Positions 23,747 through 32,877 are shown, counted from the stretch's first letter. The stretch: 64,000 bases of DNA from JAFKFJ01 sp963786445 (GCA_963786445.1 CAWAZU010000026.1:1-64000), one strand, 5' to 3'. Notes: generated from the letters alone by a model not told the origin. Numbers and translations are program-made.

Positions 23747-25801
23747 TCATCCCCCGCGCCGCCGTCCCCCGCGCCGCCGCCCCTCGCCGCCATCCTTGCG
23801 CACCGGCAGCGCCACCGCCGCCGCCAGATGCGGGAACGCATCGCGGCCGTTCGGCAGCGCCATCGCATGCACGAAATGCTCCTGGAAACGCGGCTCCAGC
23901 GCCGTCTCGATCTTTTCCACCCGCCGCACCAGCGCCTCCACTTCGGCACGGTGTTCGCGGTTGGCCAGCGCCATGCGTGCGCCGGTACCCGCCGCGTTGC
24001 CGATCGCGCTCACCCGGTCGAGCCGGCAATCCGGGATCAGCCCCAGCACCATCGCGTATTTCGGGTCGATGTAGCTGCCGAACGCGCCCGCCAGCTTGAT
24101 CCGCTCGACATGATCGACGCCGAGCCGGTCCATCAGCAGCCGCGCCCCGGCATACAGCGCGCCCTTCGCCAGCTGGATCGCGCGGATGTCGGTCTGCGTC
24201 ACCACGATCGAAACGGCGCCGTCCCACAGCCGGTACGACGCCACGCGCCCGTCGCTGACGATGCGCGGCGAGCGCGCCGCCAGCTCGCCGTCGATCAGGC
24301 CGTCGGCACCGACGATGCCGGCCAAGAACATTTCTGCGACTGCCTCGATAATCCCCGAACCGCAGATGCCGGTGACGCCGACGCTCTCGACGCCTTCGTC
24401 GAACCCCGCCTCGTCCGACCAGGCATCGACACCGATCACTTTGATGCGCGGCTCCAGCGTCAGCGGGTCGATGCGCACGCGCTCGATGGCACCTGGCGCC
24501 GCACGCTGGCCGGCGGTGATCTGCGCGCCCTCGAAGGCCGGGCCGGTCGGCGAACTCGCCGCCAGCACGCGGTCGCGGTTGCCGAGCAGGATTTCCGCGT
24601 TGGTGCCGACATCGACCACCAGCGTGATCTCGTCGTGGTGCTGCGGCCCTTCGGCGAGCGCCACCGCCGCGGCGTCGGCGCCGACATGGCCGGCGATGCA
24701 CGGCAGCACATAGACGCGCCCGCCGGGATGGATCGCCAGCCCCAGCTCGCGCGCCGGCATGCGCACCGCGCCGGACACCGCCAGCGCGAACGGCGCCTGC
24801 CCGAGTTCCTGCGGATCGATGCCGAGGAACAGGTGGTGCATCACCGGATTGCCGACGAACACCGCCTCCAGCACGTCCTCCGCCGCCACCTCCGCCTGCG
24901 CGCACAGGCGCGAGATCAAGGTCGCGATCGCGCCGCGCACCGCGTCGGTCAGCGCCGTGCGGTCATGCGGGTTCATCATCAGATAGGAAATCCGGCTCAT
25001 CAGGTCTTCGCCGAAGCGGATCTGCGGATTGGTCGTGCCGGCCGAGGCGACGGCGCGGCCGGTGGTCAGATCGACCAGGTGCCCGGCGATGGTGGTCGAG
25101 CCGATGTCGAACGCGACGCCGAACGCCGCGCGCTGCACGCCGGGCCACAGCGCGATCACCAGCGGGCGCGCGATGTCCTGATGCACCGCCGCCGTCACCG
25201 TCCAGTTTCCCGCGCGCAGCGTGCGCTGCAACGTGGCGAACAGCGGCGGGTCGACCCACACGCCGCGCCATTCGCCGGTCGCCTCGATCGCGGCGAGCAG
25301 CCGGTCGGCGTCGCCGAGCGGGTGTTCCATGTTCGGCGGCGGCACGCTGACGGTGACCAGCCGCGTCGCCGGGTCGGACGCGATGCTGCGGGTCTCGGCG
25401 CGCTTGCGCACGACCTGGCGGTTGACCGCGAACTCGGCCGGCACGTCGATGACCAGGTCGCCGAGGATGCGCGCCGAACACGACAGCCGCCGCAACGGCG
25501 TCAGCACGCCGCGCCGGCGATACGGCTCCTCCACCTCGTCGGCCGGGCCGAGATGGTCGGCGCGGCTGACGATGGCGTGCTTGGCGAAGGCGCCCTCGGC
25601 CACCTCGACCTGGCAGCGCCCGCACAACCCGCGCCCGCCGCACACCGATTCGACATAGACGCCGAGCTGGCGCGCCGCATCGAGCAGCGGCATGCCGATC
25701 GGGAAGCGCCCGCGCCGCCCGCTCGGCATGAACAGCACCAGCGCGTCTTTTGCGGTCGCGGCGGCGTTTTCCGGCTGGTCCTGTGGCGGCATCTGATCCA
25801 T
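23747..25801 (-). CDS. ASKHA-domain [2Fe-2S] protein, RACo-like corrinoid activator (DUF4445 type)
   Basis: A 684-residue cytoplasmic protein that by family would reductively reactivate Co(II) corrinoid proteins, using ATP. The N-terminal ferredoxin domain has Cys54, Cys60, Cys63 and Cys108 (SVCGGRGLCGRCQV ... RLSCSAR). A linker is followed by the ASKHA part, with FGVAFDIGSTTIAGHLVDL and VVDVGTNAEILLGNRDRVLAASSPTGPAFEGA, then GVTGICGSGIIEAVAEMFLAGI and IKLAGAFGSYIDP. The tail is a Gly/Arg-rich extension. Its ATG directly follows the upstream gene's stop (TGA then ATG, no gap), so the pair is coupled. It fits with the MttB-like and methyltransferase genes. Confidence 0.88.
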   Translation of the reverse strand: MDQMPPQDQPENAAATAKDALVLFMPSGRRGRFPIGMPLLDAARQLGVYVESVCGGRGLCGRCQVEVAEGAFAKHAIVSRADHLGPADEVEEPYRRRGVLTPLRRLSCSARILGDLVIDVPAEFAVNRQVVRKRAETRSIASDPATRLVTVSVPPPNMEHPLGDADRLLAAIEATGEWRGVWVDPPLFATLQRTLRAGNWTVTAAVHQDIARPLVIALWPGVQRAAFGVAFDIGSTTIAGHLVDLTTGRAVASAGTTNPQIRFGEDLMSRISYLMMNPHDRTALTDAVRGAIATLISRLCAQAEVAAEDVLEAVFVGNPVMHHLFLGIDPQELGQAPFALAVSGAVRMPARELGLAIHPGGRVYVLPCIAGHVGADAAAVALAEGPQHHDEITLVVDVGTNAEILLGNRDRVLAASSPTGPAFEGAQITAGQRAAPGAIERVRIDPLTLEPRIKVIGVDAWSDEAGFDEGVESVGVTGICGSGIIEAVAEMFLAGIVGADGLIDGELAARSPRIVSDGRVASYRLWDGAVSIVVTQTDIRAIQLAKGALYAGARLLMDRLGVDHVERIKLAGAFGSYIDPKYAMVLGLIPDCRLDRVSAIGNAAGTGARMALANREHRAEVEALVRRVEKIETALEPRFQEHFVHAMALPNGRDAFPHLAAAVALPVRKDGGEGRRRGGRRRGG

Positions 25802-26113
25802 TCAGGCGTCCTTCGCGCTCTCGCGCCCGCCGCCGCGCACCAGCGCGTCCAGCCGGGCGGCGTCGTATTCGGCGAGCAGCGCGGCCAGCGCGGCCTCCGC
25901 CTCGGCGGCGAGGTCGTCGCCGCACGGGGCCGGCGCGCCGCGGCGCCAATCGGCCAGATAGGCGTCGGAGTCGCGCGCGCCGGCGCGCATGGCGGCCCGA
26001 TCGACCGCCTGGATGAAGCGTTCCGGCAGCTCGCGCTTCTCCGCGGTGCGGCCCTGGCGAATGATCACCTGGGTCGGAATGTCACGCCAATACACGACGA
26101 TGCGTTGCGCCAT
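25802..26113 (-). CDS. Virulence-factor-domain small protein of corrinoid gene clusters
   Basis: A 103-residue protein, MAQRIVVYWRDIPTQVIIRQGRTAEKRELPERFIQAVDRAAMRAG..., matching the short conserved family loosely annotated as virulence factor in alphaproteobacterial corrinoid methyltransferase loci. The role is unknown. The start at 26113 fits the conserved beginning; a GGAGGAG lies 12 or more bases upstream, a little far. An in-frame ATG at 26155 is the alternative. It is the first gene of the unit with the RACo-like protein and faces a divergent methyltransferase gene. Confidence 0.72.
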   Translation of the reverse strand: MAQRIVVYWRDIPTQVIIRQGRTAEKRELPERFIQAVDRAAMRAGARDSDAYLADWRRGAPAPCGDDLAAEAEAALAALLAEYDAARLDALVRGGGRESAKDA

Positions 26114-26144
26114 GCGCGGTGAGGGCTCCTCCGGGGCGGAAAAA

Positions 26145-26166
26145 CATATAGACAAAGCTTTATATG
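26145..26166. promoter_or_regulatory. AT-rich imperfect palindrome in a divergent promoter region
   Basis: CATATA (26145-26150), ten bases containing AAGCTT, then TATATG (26161-26166). It is the only AT-rich patch between two divergent one-carbon genes starting at 26113 and 26220. The arms are perfect; the centre is nearly symmetric. Operator or -10 function is inferred. Confidence 0.4.
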
Positions 26167-26219
26167 GTCACCAGATTGCGGGAACCAGCCTAGACACCCG
26201 GAAAACTGCGGATTTTCGT

Positions 26220-27224
26220 ATGATCGACGAGTTCTTGCACGGACGCGCCAACGGACGTGAGTGGCTGCTGGCGGACGGCGCCACCGGGACGAACCTGTTC
26301 GACATGGGCCTGACCTCGGGCGACGCCCCGGAACTGTGGAACGCCGACCACCCGGACCGCATCCGCCGCCTCCATCAAGGCTTCGTCGCTGCCGGCTCCG
26401 ACATCATCCTCACCAACAGTTTCGGCGGCAGCGCCCGCCGCCTCGCGCTGCACAAGGCCGAGGGCCGCGTGGTCGAGCTGAACCGGCTGGCCGCCCAGCA
26501 CGCCCGCGCGGTCGCCGATGCCGCCGAGCGGCGCGTGATCGTGGCCGGCTCGGTCGGCCCCACCGGCGATCTGTTCGCCCCGCTCGGCGCGCTGACCGAG
26601 GCAGAGGCCGTGGACGTGTTCGCCGAGCAGATCGAGGGGCTGAAGGCGGGCGGCGCCGACCTGATCTGGATCGAGACCATGTCGGCGATCGAGGAGATGC
26701 GCGCCGCCGCCGCCGCCGCCGGGCGGGTCGGCATGCCGTACACGCTCACCGCCTCGTTCGACACCGCCGGCAGCACCATGATGGGCATCACGCCCGCCGC
26801 CATGATCGGCACGGTCGGCGGCTTCGTCCCGCACGCGCACGGCATCGGCTGCAATTGCGGCGTCGGCGCCTCCGACCTGCTCTGTTCCGTGCTCGCCATG
26901 ACCGCGGCGGTGCCGGAGGCAACCGTAATTGCGAAAGCAAATTGCGGAATTCCCCAGGTCGGCGCCGACGGCGTCACCTATTCCGGCACGCCCGCGATCA
27001 TGGCCGCGTACGCGCTGTTCGCCGTCGATGCCGGGGCGCGGGTGGTCGGCGGCTGCTGCGGCACGCGGCCGGAGCACGTGCTGGCCATGCGCCGCGCGCT
27101 GGACGGCCATCGCCGCGGCGAACGGCCGAGCGCCGAGCAGATCGTGGCGCGCATCGGCCCGCTCGCCTCGCCCCCGGCCCAGGCGGGGCTGGCGCGGCGG
27201 GCGGGCGGGCGGCGGCGGGGATGA
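26220..27224 (+). CDS. Betaine/homocysteine S-methyltransferase-family protein
   Basis: A 334-residue zinc-dependent methyltransferase (Pfam S-methyl_trans type). It begins with the substrate loop LLADGATGTNLFDMGLTSGDAPE, has LTNSFGGSARRL, and carries the zinc cysteines in IGCNCGVGASDL (Cys211/Cys213) and VVGGCCGTRPEHV (Cys279, Cys280). Homologues next to corrinoid genes move methyl groups between methylated amine-derived donors and homocysteine or folate-linked acceptors. The stop overlaps the next gene's ATG (ATGA). It is shorter than MetH and lacks cobalamin and folate domains. The methyl donor is unknown. Confidence 0.86.
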   Translation: MIDEFLHGRANGREWLLADGATGTNLFDMGLTSGDAPELWNADHPDRIRRLHQGFVAAGSDIILTNSFGGSARRLALHKAEGRVVELNRLAAQHARAVADAAERRVIVAGSVGPTGDLFAPLGALTEAEAVDVFAEQIEGLKAGGADLIWIETMSAIEEMRAAAAAAGRVGMPYTLTASFDTAGSTMMGITPAAMIGTVGGFVPHAHGIGCNCGVGASDLLCSVLAMTAAVPEATVIAKANCGIPQVGADGVTYSGTPAIMAAYALFAVDAGARVVGGCCGTRPEHVLAMRRALDGHRRGERPSAEQIVARIGPLASPPAQAGLARRAGGRRRG

Positions 27225-27817
27225 GCGCGCCGCGCGTCCTGATCCTCGCCTGCGGCGCGCTGGCGCGCGAAATTCTTTTCCTTCTGCCGCCGGAGCGGTT
27301 CCCCAGCGTCGATCTGCACTGCCTGCCGGCGACGCTGCACAACCGCCCCGCCCGCATCGCCCCGGCGCTGCGCGCGGCGTTGGCCGAACGCGCGGGACGA
27401 TACGACCGCATCCTGGTCGGCTACGGCGATTGCGGCACCGGCGGCGAATTGGACAAGGTGGTTGCAGAATTCGGCGCAACCCGGCTGCCGGGGCCGCATT
27501 GCTACGCTTTCTTCAGCGGCGTTGCAGAATTCGCCGCGCGGGGGGAGGCCGACATGCGCTGCTTCTTCCTGACCGATTTCCTGGCCCGCCATTTCGACAC
27601 GCTGGTCTGGGAAGGGCTGGGCCTGGACCGCCACCCTGAGTTGCGTGACGCCTATTTCGGCCACTACGAGACCGTCGTATTCCTCGCCCAGACCGAGGAC
27701 GCGGCGCTGACGGCGGCGGCGCGGGCGGCAGCGTCGCGGTTGGCGCTGGGGTTCGAGCGGCGGTTCGTCGGTTATGGCGACCTCGCAACCAGCCTGGAGC
27801 GGGCCGCCGCTTCCTGA
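27221..27817 (+). CDS. DUF1638-family protein
   Basis: A 198-residue cytoplasmic protein beginning VLILACGALAREILFLL and containing YDRILVGYGDCGTGGELDKVVAEFGATRLPGPHCYAFF, the conserved core of DUF1638, which is repeatedly found beside corrinoid methyltransferases and RACo-like genes. The function is unknown. Its ATG overlaps the methyltransferase stop. The shared DCGTGG and HCY segments may bind a metal or cofactor, but that is a guess. Confidence 0.85.
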   Translation: MSAPRVLILACGALAREILFLLPPERFPSVDLHCLPATLHNRPARIAPALRAALAERAGRYDRILVGYGDCGTGGELDKVVAEFGATRLPGPHCYAFFSGVAEFAARGEADMRCFFLTDFLARHFDTLVWEGLGLDRHPELRDAYFGHYETVVFLAQTEDAALTAAARAAASRLALGFERRFVGYGDLATSLERAAAS

Positions 27818-27843
27818 TCGCCGGCATTTGGGGGGAGAAGCGT

Positions 27844-28893
27844 ATGGCCGACAGCAACGTGGCCCTGGTGGCCGGCGGACTGGGCGTGATCGGTCGTGCG
27901 CTGGTCGAGCATTTCGTCGCGCGCGACGGCTGGGACGTGGTGGCGCTGTCGCGGCGTGCGCCGGATTTCGCCACGCACGCCCGCTACGAGCAGGTCGATC
28001 TGCAGGACGCCGCCGCCACGCGCGCGACGCTGGCGCGCATCGGCCGCGTCACGCACATCTTCTACGCCGCCTACCAGCAGCACGCCAACGAAACCGCGCA
28101 GACCGCGGCCAATCTCGGCATGCTGCAAACGCTGGCCGAGAGCGCGAAGGACATTCCCGACCTGCGCCGGCTGGTGCTGTACGAAGGCGTAAAATACTAC
28201 GGCGTGCATCTCGGCCCGTTCAAGACGCCGGCGAAGGAGGACGATCCGCGCCATCTGCCGCCGAACTTCTATTACGACCAGGAGGACTGGCTGCGCGGCT
28301 TCGCCGCCCATCAGCGCTGGGATTTTGTGGCGCTGCGGCCGGACGTGGTGTGCGGCTTCGCTGTCGGCAACCCGATGAACCTCGCGCTGGTCATCGCCGT
28401 GTACGCGGCGATCTGCAAGGAGCTTGGCGTGCCCTTGCGCTTTCCCGGCTCGGCCGCCGCGTACCGGGCGCTGGCGCAGGTGACCGATGCGGGGCTGCTG
28501 GCGCGCGCTTCGGAATTCGCCGCGACCGCGGCGCCGGGCGGCGCGGCGTTCAACGTCACCAACGGCGACCTGTTCCGCTGGGAGCAGTTGTTTCCCGCGT
28601 TCGCGCGCGATTTCGGCATGGAACTGGCGACGCCGCTGCCGCTGCCGCTGGCGCGTTTCATGGCGGACAAGGCGCCGGTCTGGCAGCGCATCGTGCAGCG
28701 GCACGGGCTGCATCCGTACGCCTACGACACCATCGCCGCCTGGGGTTTCGGCGACTTCATCTTCAACTGCGGCTATGACGTGATCTCGTCAACCACCAGG
28801 CTGCGGCAGGCGGGATTTGCCGAGGCGGCGGACAGCGAAGCGATGTTTTTGCGCATGTTCGCGGAATTCCGCCGCCGCAAAGTGCTACCCTGA
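27844..28893 (+). CDS. SDR-family reductase, PRISE-like (progesterone 5-beta-reductase / iridoid synthase type)
   Basis: A 349-residue NAD(P)H-dependent reductase. The Rossmann start is VALVAGGLGVIGRALVEHF, the cofactor-specificity loop ALSRRAP, and the active-site region reads LYEGVKYYGVHLGPFKTPAKEDDPR, whose Lys-x-Tyr-Tyr-Gly pattern is the PRISE hallmark instead of the classic YxxxK. A second typical block is RPDVVCGFAVGNPMNL. The enzyme probably reduces the C=C bond of an enone or enal; the substrate is unknown. It starts 26 bases after the DUF1638 gene with a plausible GGGGAGAAGC ribosome site. Confidence 0.86.
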   Translation: MADSNVALVAGGLGVIGRALVEHFVARDGWDVVALSRRAPDFATHARYEQVDLQDAAATRATLARIGRVTHIFYAAYQQHANETAQTAANLGMLQTLAESAKDIPDLRRLVLYEGVKYYGVHLGPFKTPAKEDDPRHLPPNFYYDQEDWLRGFAAHQRWDFVALRPDVVCGFAVGNPMNLALVIAVYAAICKELGVPLRFPGSAAAYRALAQVTDAGLLARASEFAATAAPGGAAFNVTNGDLFRWEQLFPAFARDFGMELATPLPLPLARFMADKAPVWQRIVQRHGLHPYAYDTIAAWGFGDFIFNCGYDVISSTTRLRQAGFAEAADSEAMFLRMFAEFRRRKVLP

Positions 28894-28928
28894 GCCAGCG
28901 ACATCAATCATCCGAGGGAGAGACCGAC

Positions 28929-30176
28929 ATGGCGGACATCATGACGCCGGCCTACGCGAAGAACATGCGCATCGTCGGCCATACCGACCAGGGCGGCGGC
29001 CGCGCCGACGGCGTGCAGATCATGGTCCACAAGGGCTACGCCTATATCGGCCACATCTTCTCCAAGGGCTTTTCCGTCGTCGATGTGCGCGACCCGAAAG
29101 CGCCGCGGCCGGTCTCGCACATCGCGGCACCGGCGAACACCTGGACGCTGCACCTGCAGCAGCACGACGACCTGCTGCTGGTGGTCCACGCCAAGGACAT
29201 GTTCGCCCAGGCGGAGCTCGCGGACGAAAAGAACTACTACAAGGGCAAAGGCAGTTTTCACGCCGAGGCGCCGCAGCAGCGCAACTGGTCGGCGGGCATG
29301 GCGGTCTATGACGTGAGCAAGCCGGAGGCGCCGCGCCAGATCGGCTTCATGCCGGTCGAGGGCGGCGGGCTGCACCGGCTGTGGTATGTCGGCGGGCGCT
29401 GGGCGTACGGCTCGGCGCTGCTCGACGGGTTCTCCGACTACATCCTCGTCACCATCGACATGGCGGACCCGGCCAAGCCGGTGCTCGCCGGAAAGTTCTG
29501 GCTGCCGGGCATGAACCTTGCCGCCGGCGAGACGCCGAACTGGCCGAGCGAATACGGCCGCTACGGCCTGCACCATGCGATCGTGCATGACGACATCGCC
29601 TATTGCAGCTGGCGCGACGCCTGTCTGGCGGTGGTCGATGTCGCCGACCGGGCGCATCCGAAACTGATCACGCACAAGATGTGGGCGCCGCCGTTCGGCG
29701 GCGGCACGCACAACGCGCTGCCGCTGCCCGGCCGCGACCTGCTGATCGTGGTCGATGAAGCCGTGCTCGACAACAAGGAGGACGGCGAGAAGCCGATCTG
29801 GGTGTTCGACAACCGGGTGAAGTCGAACCCGATCAGCATCGCCACCTTCCCCGAGCCGGCGGAGCGCGACTATGTCGCGGTCGGCGGCCATTTCGGGCCG
29901 CACAACGTCTATGAGAACCGGCCGAACGGCTTTCACAGCGAGGAGCGGATCTTCGCCACCTGGCAGAATGCCGGCCTGCGCGTGTTCGACATCCGCGACA
30001 AGTTCCGTCCCGTGGAAGTCGCCGCCTGCGTGCCGCCGGCGCCGGCAAAACTGGTCGATCCGCGGCCGAACCGCCCGCTGGTGCTGCACTCGGCCGACGT
30101 GTTCGTCGATCGCAACGGGCTCTGCTACTGCACGGATTTCAGCGCGGGGCTGTACGTGATCGAATACATGGGCTGA
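28929..30176 (+). CDS. LVIVD-repeat beta-propeller-like protein
   Basis: A 415-residue protein without a signal peptide, built of repeats that end in short VxDVxDPxxP turns: FSVVDVRDPKAPRPVSHI, MAVYDVSKPEAPRQIGFM, LVTIDMADPAKPVLAGKF, LAVVDVADRAHPKLITHK, LRVFDIRDKFRPVEVA. Such LVIVD repeats form beta-propellers. Histidines are prominent (HLQQHDD, HHAIVHDD, GGTHN, HFGPHN), so a metal centre is possible. The function is unknown. An AGGGAGAGACCGAC ribosome site precedes the ATG, and the gene follows the PRISE-type reductase, so both may belong to one pathway. Confidence 0.82.
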   Translation: MADIMTPAYAKNMRIVGHTDQGGGRADGVQIMVHKGYAYIGHIFSKGFSVVDVRDPKAPRPVSHIAAPANTWTLHLQQHDDLLLVVHAKDMFAQAELADEKNYYKGKGSFHAEAPQQRNWSAGMAVYDVSKPEAPRQIGFMPVEGGGLHRLWYVGGRWAYGSALLDGFSDYILVTIDMADPAKPVLAGKFWLPGMNLAAGETPNWPSEYGRYGLHHAIVHDDIAYCSWRDACLAVVDVADRAHPKLITHKMWAPPFGGGTHNALPLPGRDLLIVVDEAVLDNKEDGEKPIWVFDNRVKSNPISIATFPEPAERDYVAVGGHFGPHNVYENRPNGFHSEERIFATWQNAGLRVFDIRDKFRPVEVAACVPPAPAKLVDPRPNRPLVLHSADVFVDRNGLCYCTDFSAGLYVIEYMG

Positions 30177-30191
30177 CACGACCTATGCCTG

Positions 30192-30227
30192 CTCCCTCCC
30201 CGTCCCAAAAGGGTGGAGAGGGAGGGG
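30192..30227. terminator. Hairpin between convergent genes
   Basis: CTCCCTCCCCGTCCC (30192-30206), loop AAAA, then GGGTGGAGAGGGAGGGG (30211-30227): an imperfect C-rich/G-rich stem centred on AAAA between two convergent stops (30176 and 30258). It may act in both directions. There is no long U-tract. Confidence 0.45.
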
Positions 30228-30257
30228 CAGCCGGGAACCGCATCAGACCGTGGCAGC

Positions 30258-32012
30258 TTACGCGAGCTGCCACTGCTTCAGTGCGCTCTGCATGGCGGCG
30301 ATCGCCGTGTCGGCGACCTTGCCCTCGCCAACCTTCGCCGCAAGCCAGGTGAGGACGCTGGAGAGCGGGCCGGCGGCGAGCGCCTTTTCCATCAGCCGGG
30401 CGAAGCGCACCTCGATCGCGTCGCGATAGACGGACGGATCGAGCGCCCCCGTCGGCCACGGGTCCGTCGTCTCCGGCACCCGCGCCGACCCGACCAGCGG
30501 GATGATCGGCAGATACGATCCGGTCGCGTCCGTGACGATATAGTCGTCGAGCGGCACGCCGGCGAGACAACCGCCGCCGAACACCGGGCTGGCCTTCGGC
30601 AGCACGAACTGGCTGCGCAGGAAATCCTGGCAGTTCTTGCGCCCGAGCAGGTAGTCGTGGCGACGGAACGCATCGCACGCAAAGCCGATGAACGCGCCCA
30701 TACCCGCGGTCGCGAGCGCCGGATCGCCGACGCTGCTGGCGCGCAAGGCGGTGACCATGAAACGGCTGTACACGTCGGGATGGGCCGCCAGCAGCAGGTC
30801 CCGCGTGTCGTAGCGGGTCTGCTGGATCATCGCGCCGACCAGCGACTCGGCCAGATCGGGCAGCGCAATGGTCAGCGGCGGCGCCATTGCCGCGGCGCCG
30901 GCGAATGGGTCGATCAGCACGACGCCGCGATTCGCCTTCATGCCGTCGCGCGGATTGCGCCCGCTGATGCCGGCCAGGGCGGTGCGCGCCAACTCGATCG
31001 GCTGGTTGTCGGTGGCGCCGCCATCGACCGCCAGGAACTGGTAGTCGTCCGGCAATCCGCCGCCGGCCCAGTCCTGGATCGCCGCCCAGTCGGGCACCAG
31101 CGGCAGCCATTGCACCGCCTTCGGGTCGGTATCTCCCGGCACCGCGACAACGCGATAGCGGTAATGCTCCAGCGGGCGCGACAGCTTGCGCGGCGGGAAG
31201 CCGATCGGGAAGGCGGCGGTCGCCATGGCGAACTGGCCGAAGCCCGGCCAGTCGATCGCCTGCGGCAGCCGTGCGTTGTCGAAGCCGAGCACAAGCTCGT
31301 CCGGACGGGGCGCATCGAGGACGCCGCCGGGATAGACGACGGCGAAGCACGCATGATCGCCGTGACCGACGTAGCTCTCGTGCAGATCGGCCATGCTGCC
31401 GTCCGGCAGCCGCACCTGGCCGAACCCGCCGATGCGGTAGGCGATGCCGTTGAGGTTGGTCAGCGTCAGGATCAGCCGCAAGGGCTTTGCAAGATACGGT
31501 CGCGATCGGGGCGTGGCGGTCTGGAAGGCGATCAGGCTGGCGGCGGCATCGTCGATCGCATTGCCGTTCAGCAGCGAGACGGCCGCGGCGCCCGCCGCGT
31601 CGAGGTCGTCGGTCTGCAGCATGCCGGCCAGCGCCAGCCGGTTGATCCAGGTGTCGTAGAACGGGTTGCCGGCGGCGCTGGCCAGCGACGTCGCGCGGGC
31701 GACATGCGGAAAATCGTAGGCAAGCGCGCGCGCGGCGATCGCGGCGTTGACCCCGCCGCCCGACGCGCCGGCGATCAGGCGGAGCACGACGCCGTGGCGC
31801 GGCACCGGCGGCGCGCCGGCAGCATCGCGCGCCTCCGTCCAGGCGTCGAGCGCCTCGATGAGGAAGTCGAGCGCGCCCGCGGTATAGGCGCCGGCCGAGA
31901 CGGTGCCGCCGAGCACCAGCGCGATCTCGAACGTGTTGGGCGCGACCTCGCCCGGCGTGTCGAACCATTGCGCGATCTCGGGTTGAGTCAGCGGGGCAGT
32001 GTTGACGCTCAT
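30258..32012 (-). CDS. Patatin-like phospholipase-domain protein
   Basis: A 584-residue putative lipid acyl hydrolase. The oxyanion stretch is LVLGGTVSAGAYTAGALDFLIEAL, the nucleophile elbow IAGASGGGVNAAIAA (GxSxG) and the catalytic Asp region FLAVDGGATDNQPIELA (DGG), the Ser-Asp dyad of patatins. The rest is a long unnamed region with cytoplasmic character and no membrane helix. The start at 32012 is chosen because its ATG overlaps the upstream gene's stop (ATGA); an upstream in-frame frame to 32912 only reads through that other gene. Substrate unknown. Nothing visible suggests secretion. Confidence 0.83.
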   Translation of the reverse strand: MSVNTAPLTQPEIAQWFDTPGEVAPNTFEIALVLGGTVSAGAYTAGALDFLIEALDAWTEARDAAGAPPVPRHGVVLRLIAGASGGGVNAAIAARALAYDFPHVARATSLASAAGNPFYDTWINRLALAGMLQTDDLDAAGAAAVSLLNGNAIDDAAASLIAFQTATPRSRPYLAKPLRLILTLTNLNGIAYRIGGFGQVRLPDGSMADLHESYVGHGDHACFAVVYPGGVLDAPRPDELVLGFDNARLPQAIDWPGFGQFAMATAAFPIGFPPRKLSRPLEHYRYRVVAVPGDTDPKAVQWLPLVPDWAAIQDWAGGGLPDDYQFLAVDGGATDNQPIELARTALAGISGRNPRDGMKANRGVVLIDPFAGAAAMAPPLTIALPDLAESLVGAMIQQTRYDTRDLLLAAHPDVYSRFMVTALRASSVGDPALATAGMGAFIGFACDAFRRHDYLLGRKNCQDFLRSQFVLPKASPVFGGGCLAGVPLDDYIVTDATGSYLPIIPLVGSARVPETTDPWPTGALDPSVYRDAIEVRFARLMEKALAAGPLSSVLTWLAAKVGEGKVADTAIAAMQSALKQWQLA

Positions 32013-32665
32013 GGCGCACCTCCCAGCAATGCGGCGCCGGCGGCGGCGCATTGCATCATGTGCGACAGGTTCAGCGGATTTTCGACAAAATAGTCGGTGG
32101 CGGCGAGATAGGCCTCCATCGCCGGCCCGTCCACCGTGGCAGCGGCCGGCGGCACCGGGCGCCGCAGCACCGGCGCGCCGCCGCCGAGCCAGACCAGCAA
32201 GCTCGTGGGCGGGCCGGTCATGTTGATCCACAGCGCCATGTAGATCAGGGCCTTCGGCGCGATCGTGCGGTCGGCCGCGTCGGCCCGCGCGGTGCAGTCG
32301 TCGAGCGCGGCATAGACGGCGCCGATGATCCGCTCGTCCATCGCATCGACCAGCGCGCGTCCGGCGAGCAGCGCGGCGTTGACCTCGTCCCGCTCGGCGG
32401 GCGCGAGCGGACAGGCCATCAGCGGCACGGAGAGTCGCCGCGCCAGAGCGGCGATCGTGGCTGCGGCAATGCCGCCAGTCGCGAGCGCGGCGCGGAAGGT
32501 CTGCCGCACCACCGGCTGGCCCGCCGCCATGTCGCCCTGCATGAAGCCGAAGCTGGCGCCGCTTTTGCCCTTGCCGGCGAAGCAGAGCTGGTACGGGCTG
32601 GCGTCGCCGATCTCGTGCAGGCGCAGCGCCATGCGCAGTGCCGGCTTCAGGACGTCCGCGACCAT
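32009..32665 (-). CDS. Conserved hypothetical partner of the patatin-like protein
   Basis: A 218-residue cytoplasmic protein of unknown family. It starts MVADVLKPALRMALRLHEIGDASPYQLCFAGKGKSGASFGFMQGDMAAGQPVVRQTF. The Glu-rich first helix followed by GASFGFMQGD vaguely resembles lysozyme-like folds (Glu, then Gly-Phe-Gln region), but I would not assign that. The remainder is helical and Ala-rich. The stop overlaps the patatin ATG, so the two are one operon and likely work together. The start at 32665 precedes a conserved-looking N-terminus; upstream is non-coding. Confidence 0.68.
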   Translation of the reverse strand: MVADVLKPALRMALRLHEIGDASPYQLCFAGKGKSGASFGFMQGDMAAGQPVVRQTFRAALATGGIAAATIAALARRLSVPLMACPLAPAERDEVNAALLAGRALVDAMDERIIGAVYAALDDCTARADAADRTIAPKALIYMALWINMTGPPTSLLVWLGGGAPVLRRPVPPAAATVDGPAMEAYLAATDYFVENPLNLSHMMQCAAAGAALLGGAP

Positions 32666-32877
32666 CGTGCCCGCTCCTTGGTTGGCGATTGCGCCGGCGG
32701 CGGACTTGCGCGCGGGTCCGCCGGCGCTTCCCGGATCGCAAGGGATAACGGAAAATTCCGGAAAGCGTCCGACTCGCCGCCGCCAAGGAATTGTCGCGCA
32801 GCCGCCCGGCAGCCTCGAAGCAAAGCATTAGCACTTGCCGCCGATGCTGGGCGAGCGGACAGGTGAAACTCATCCCC

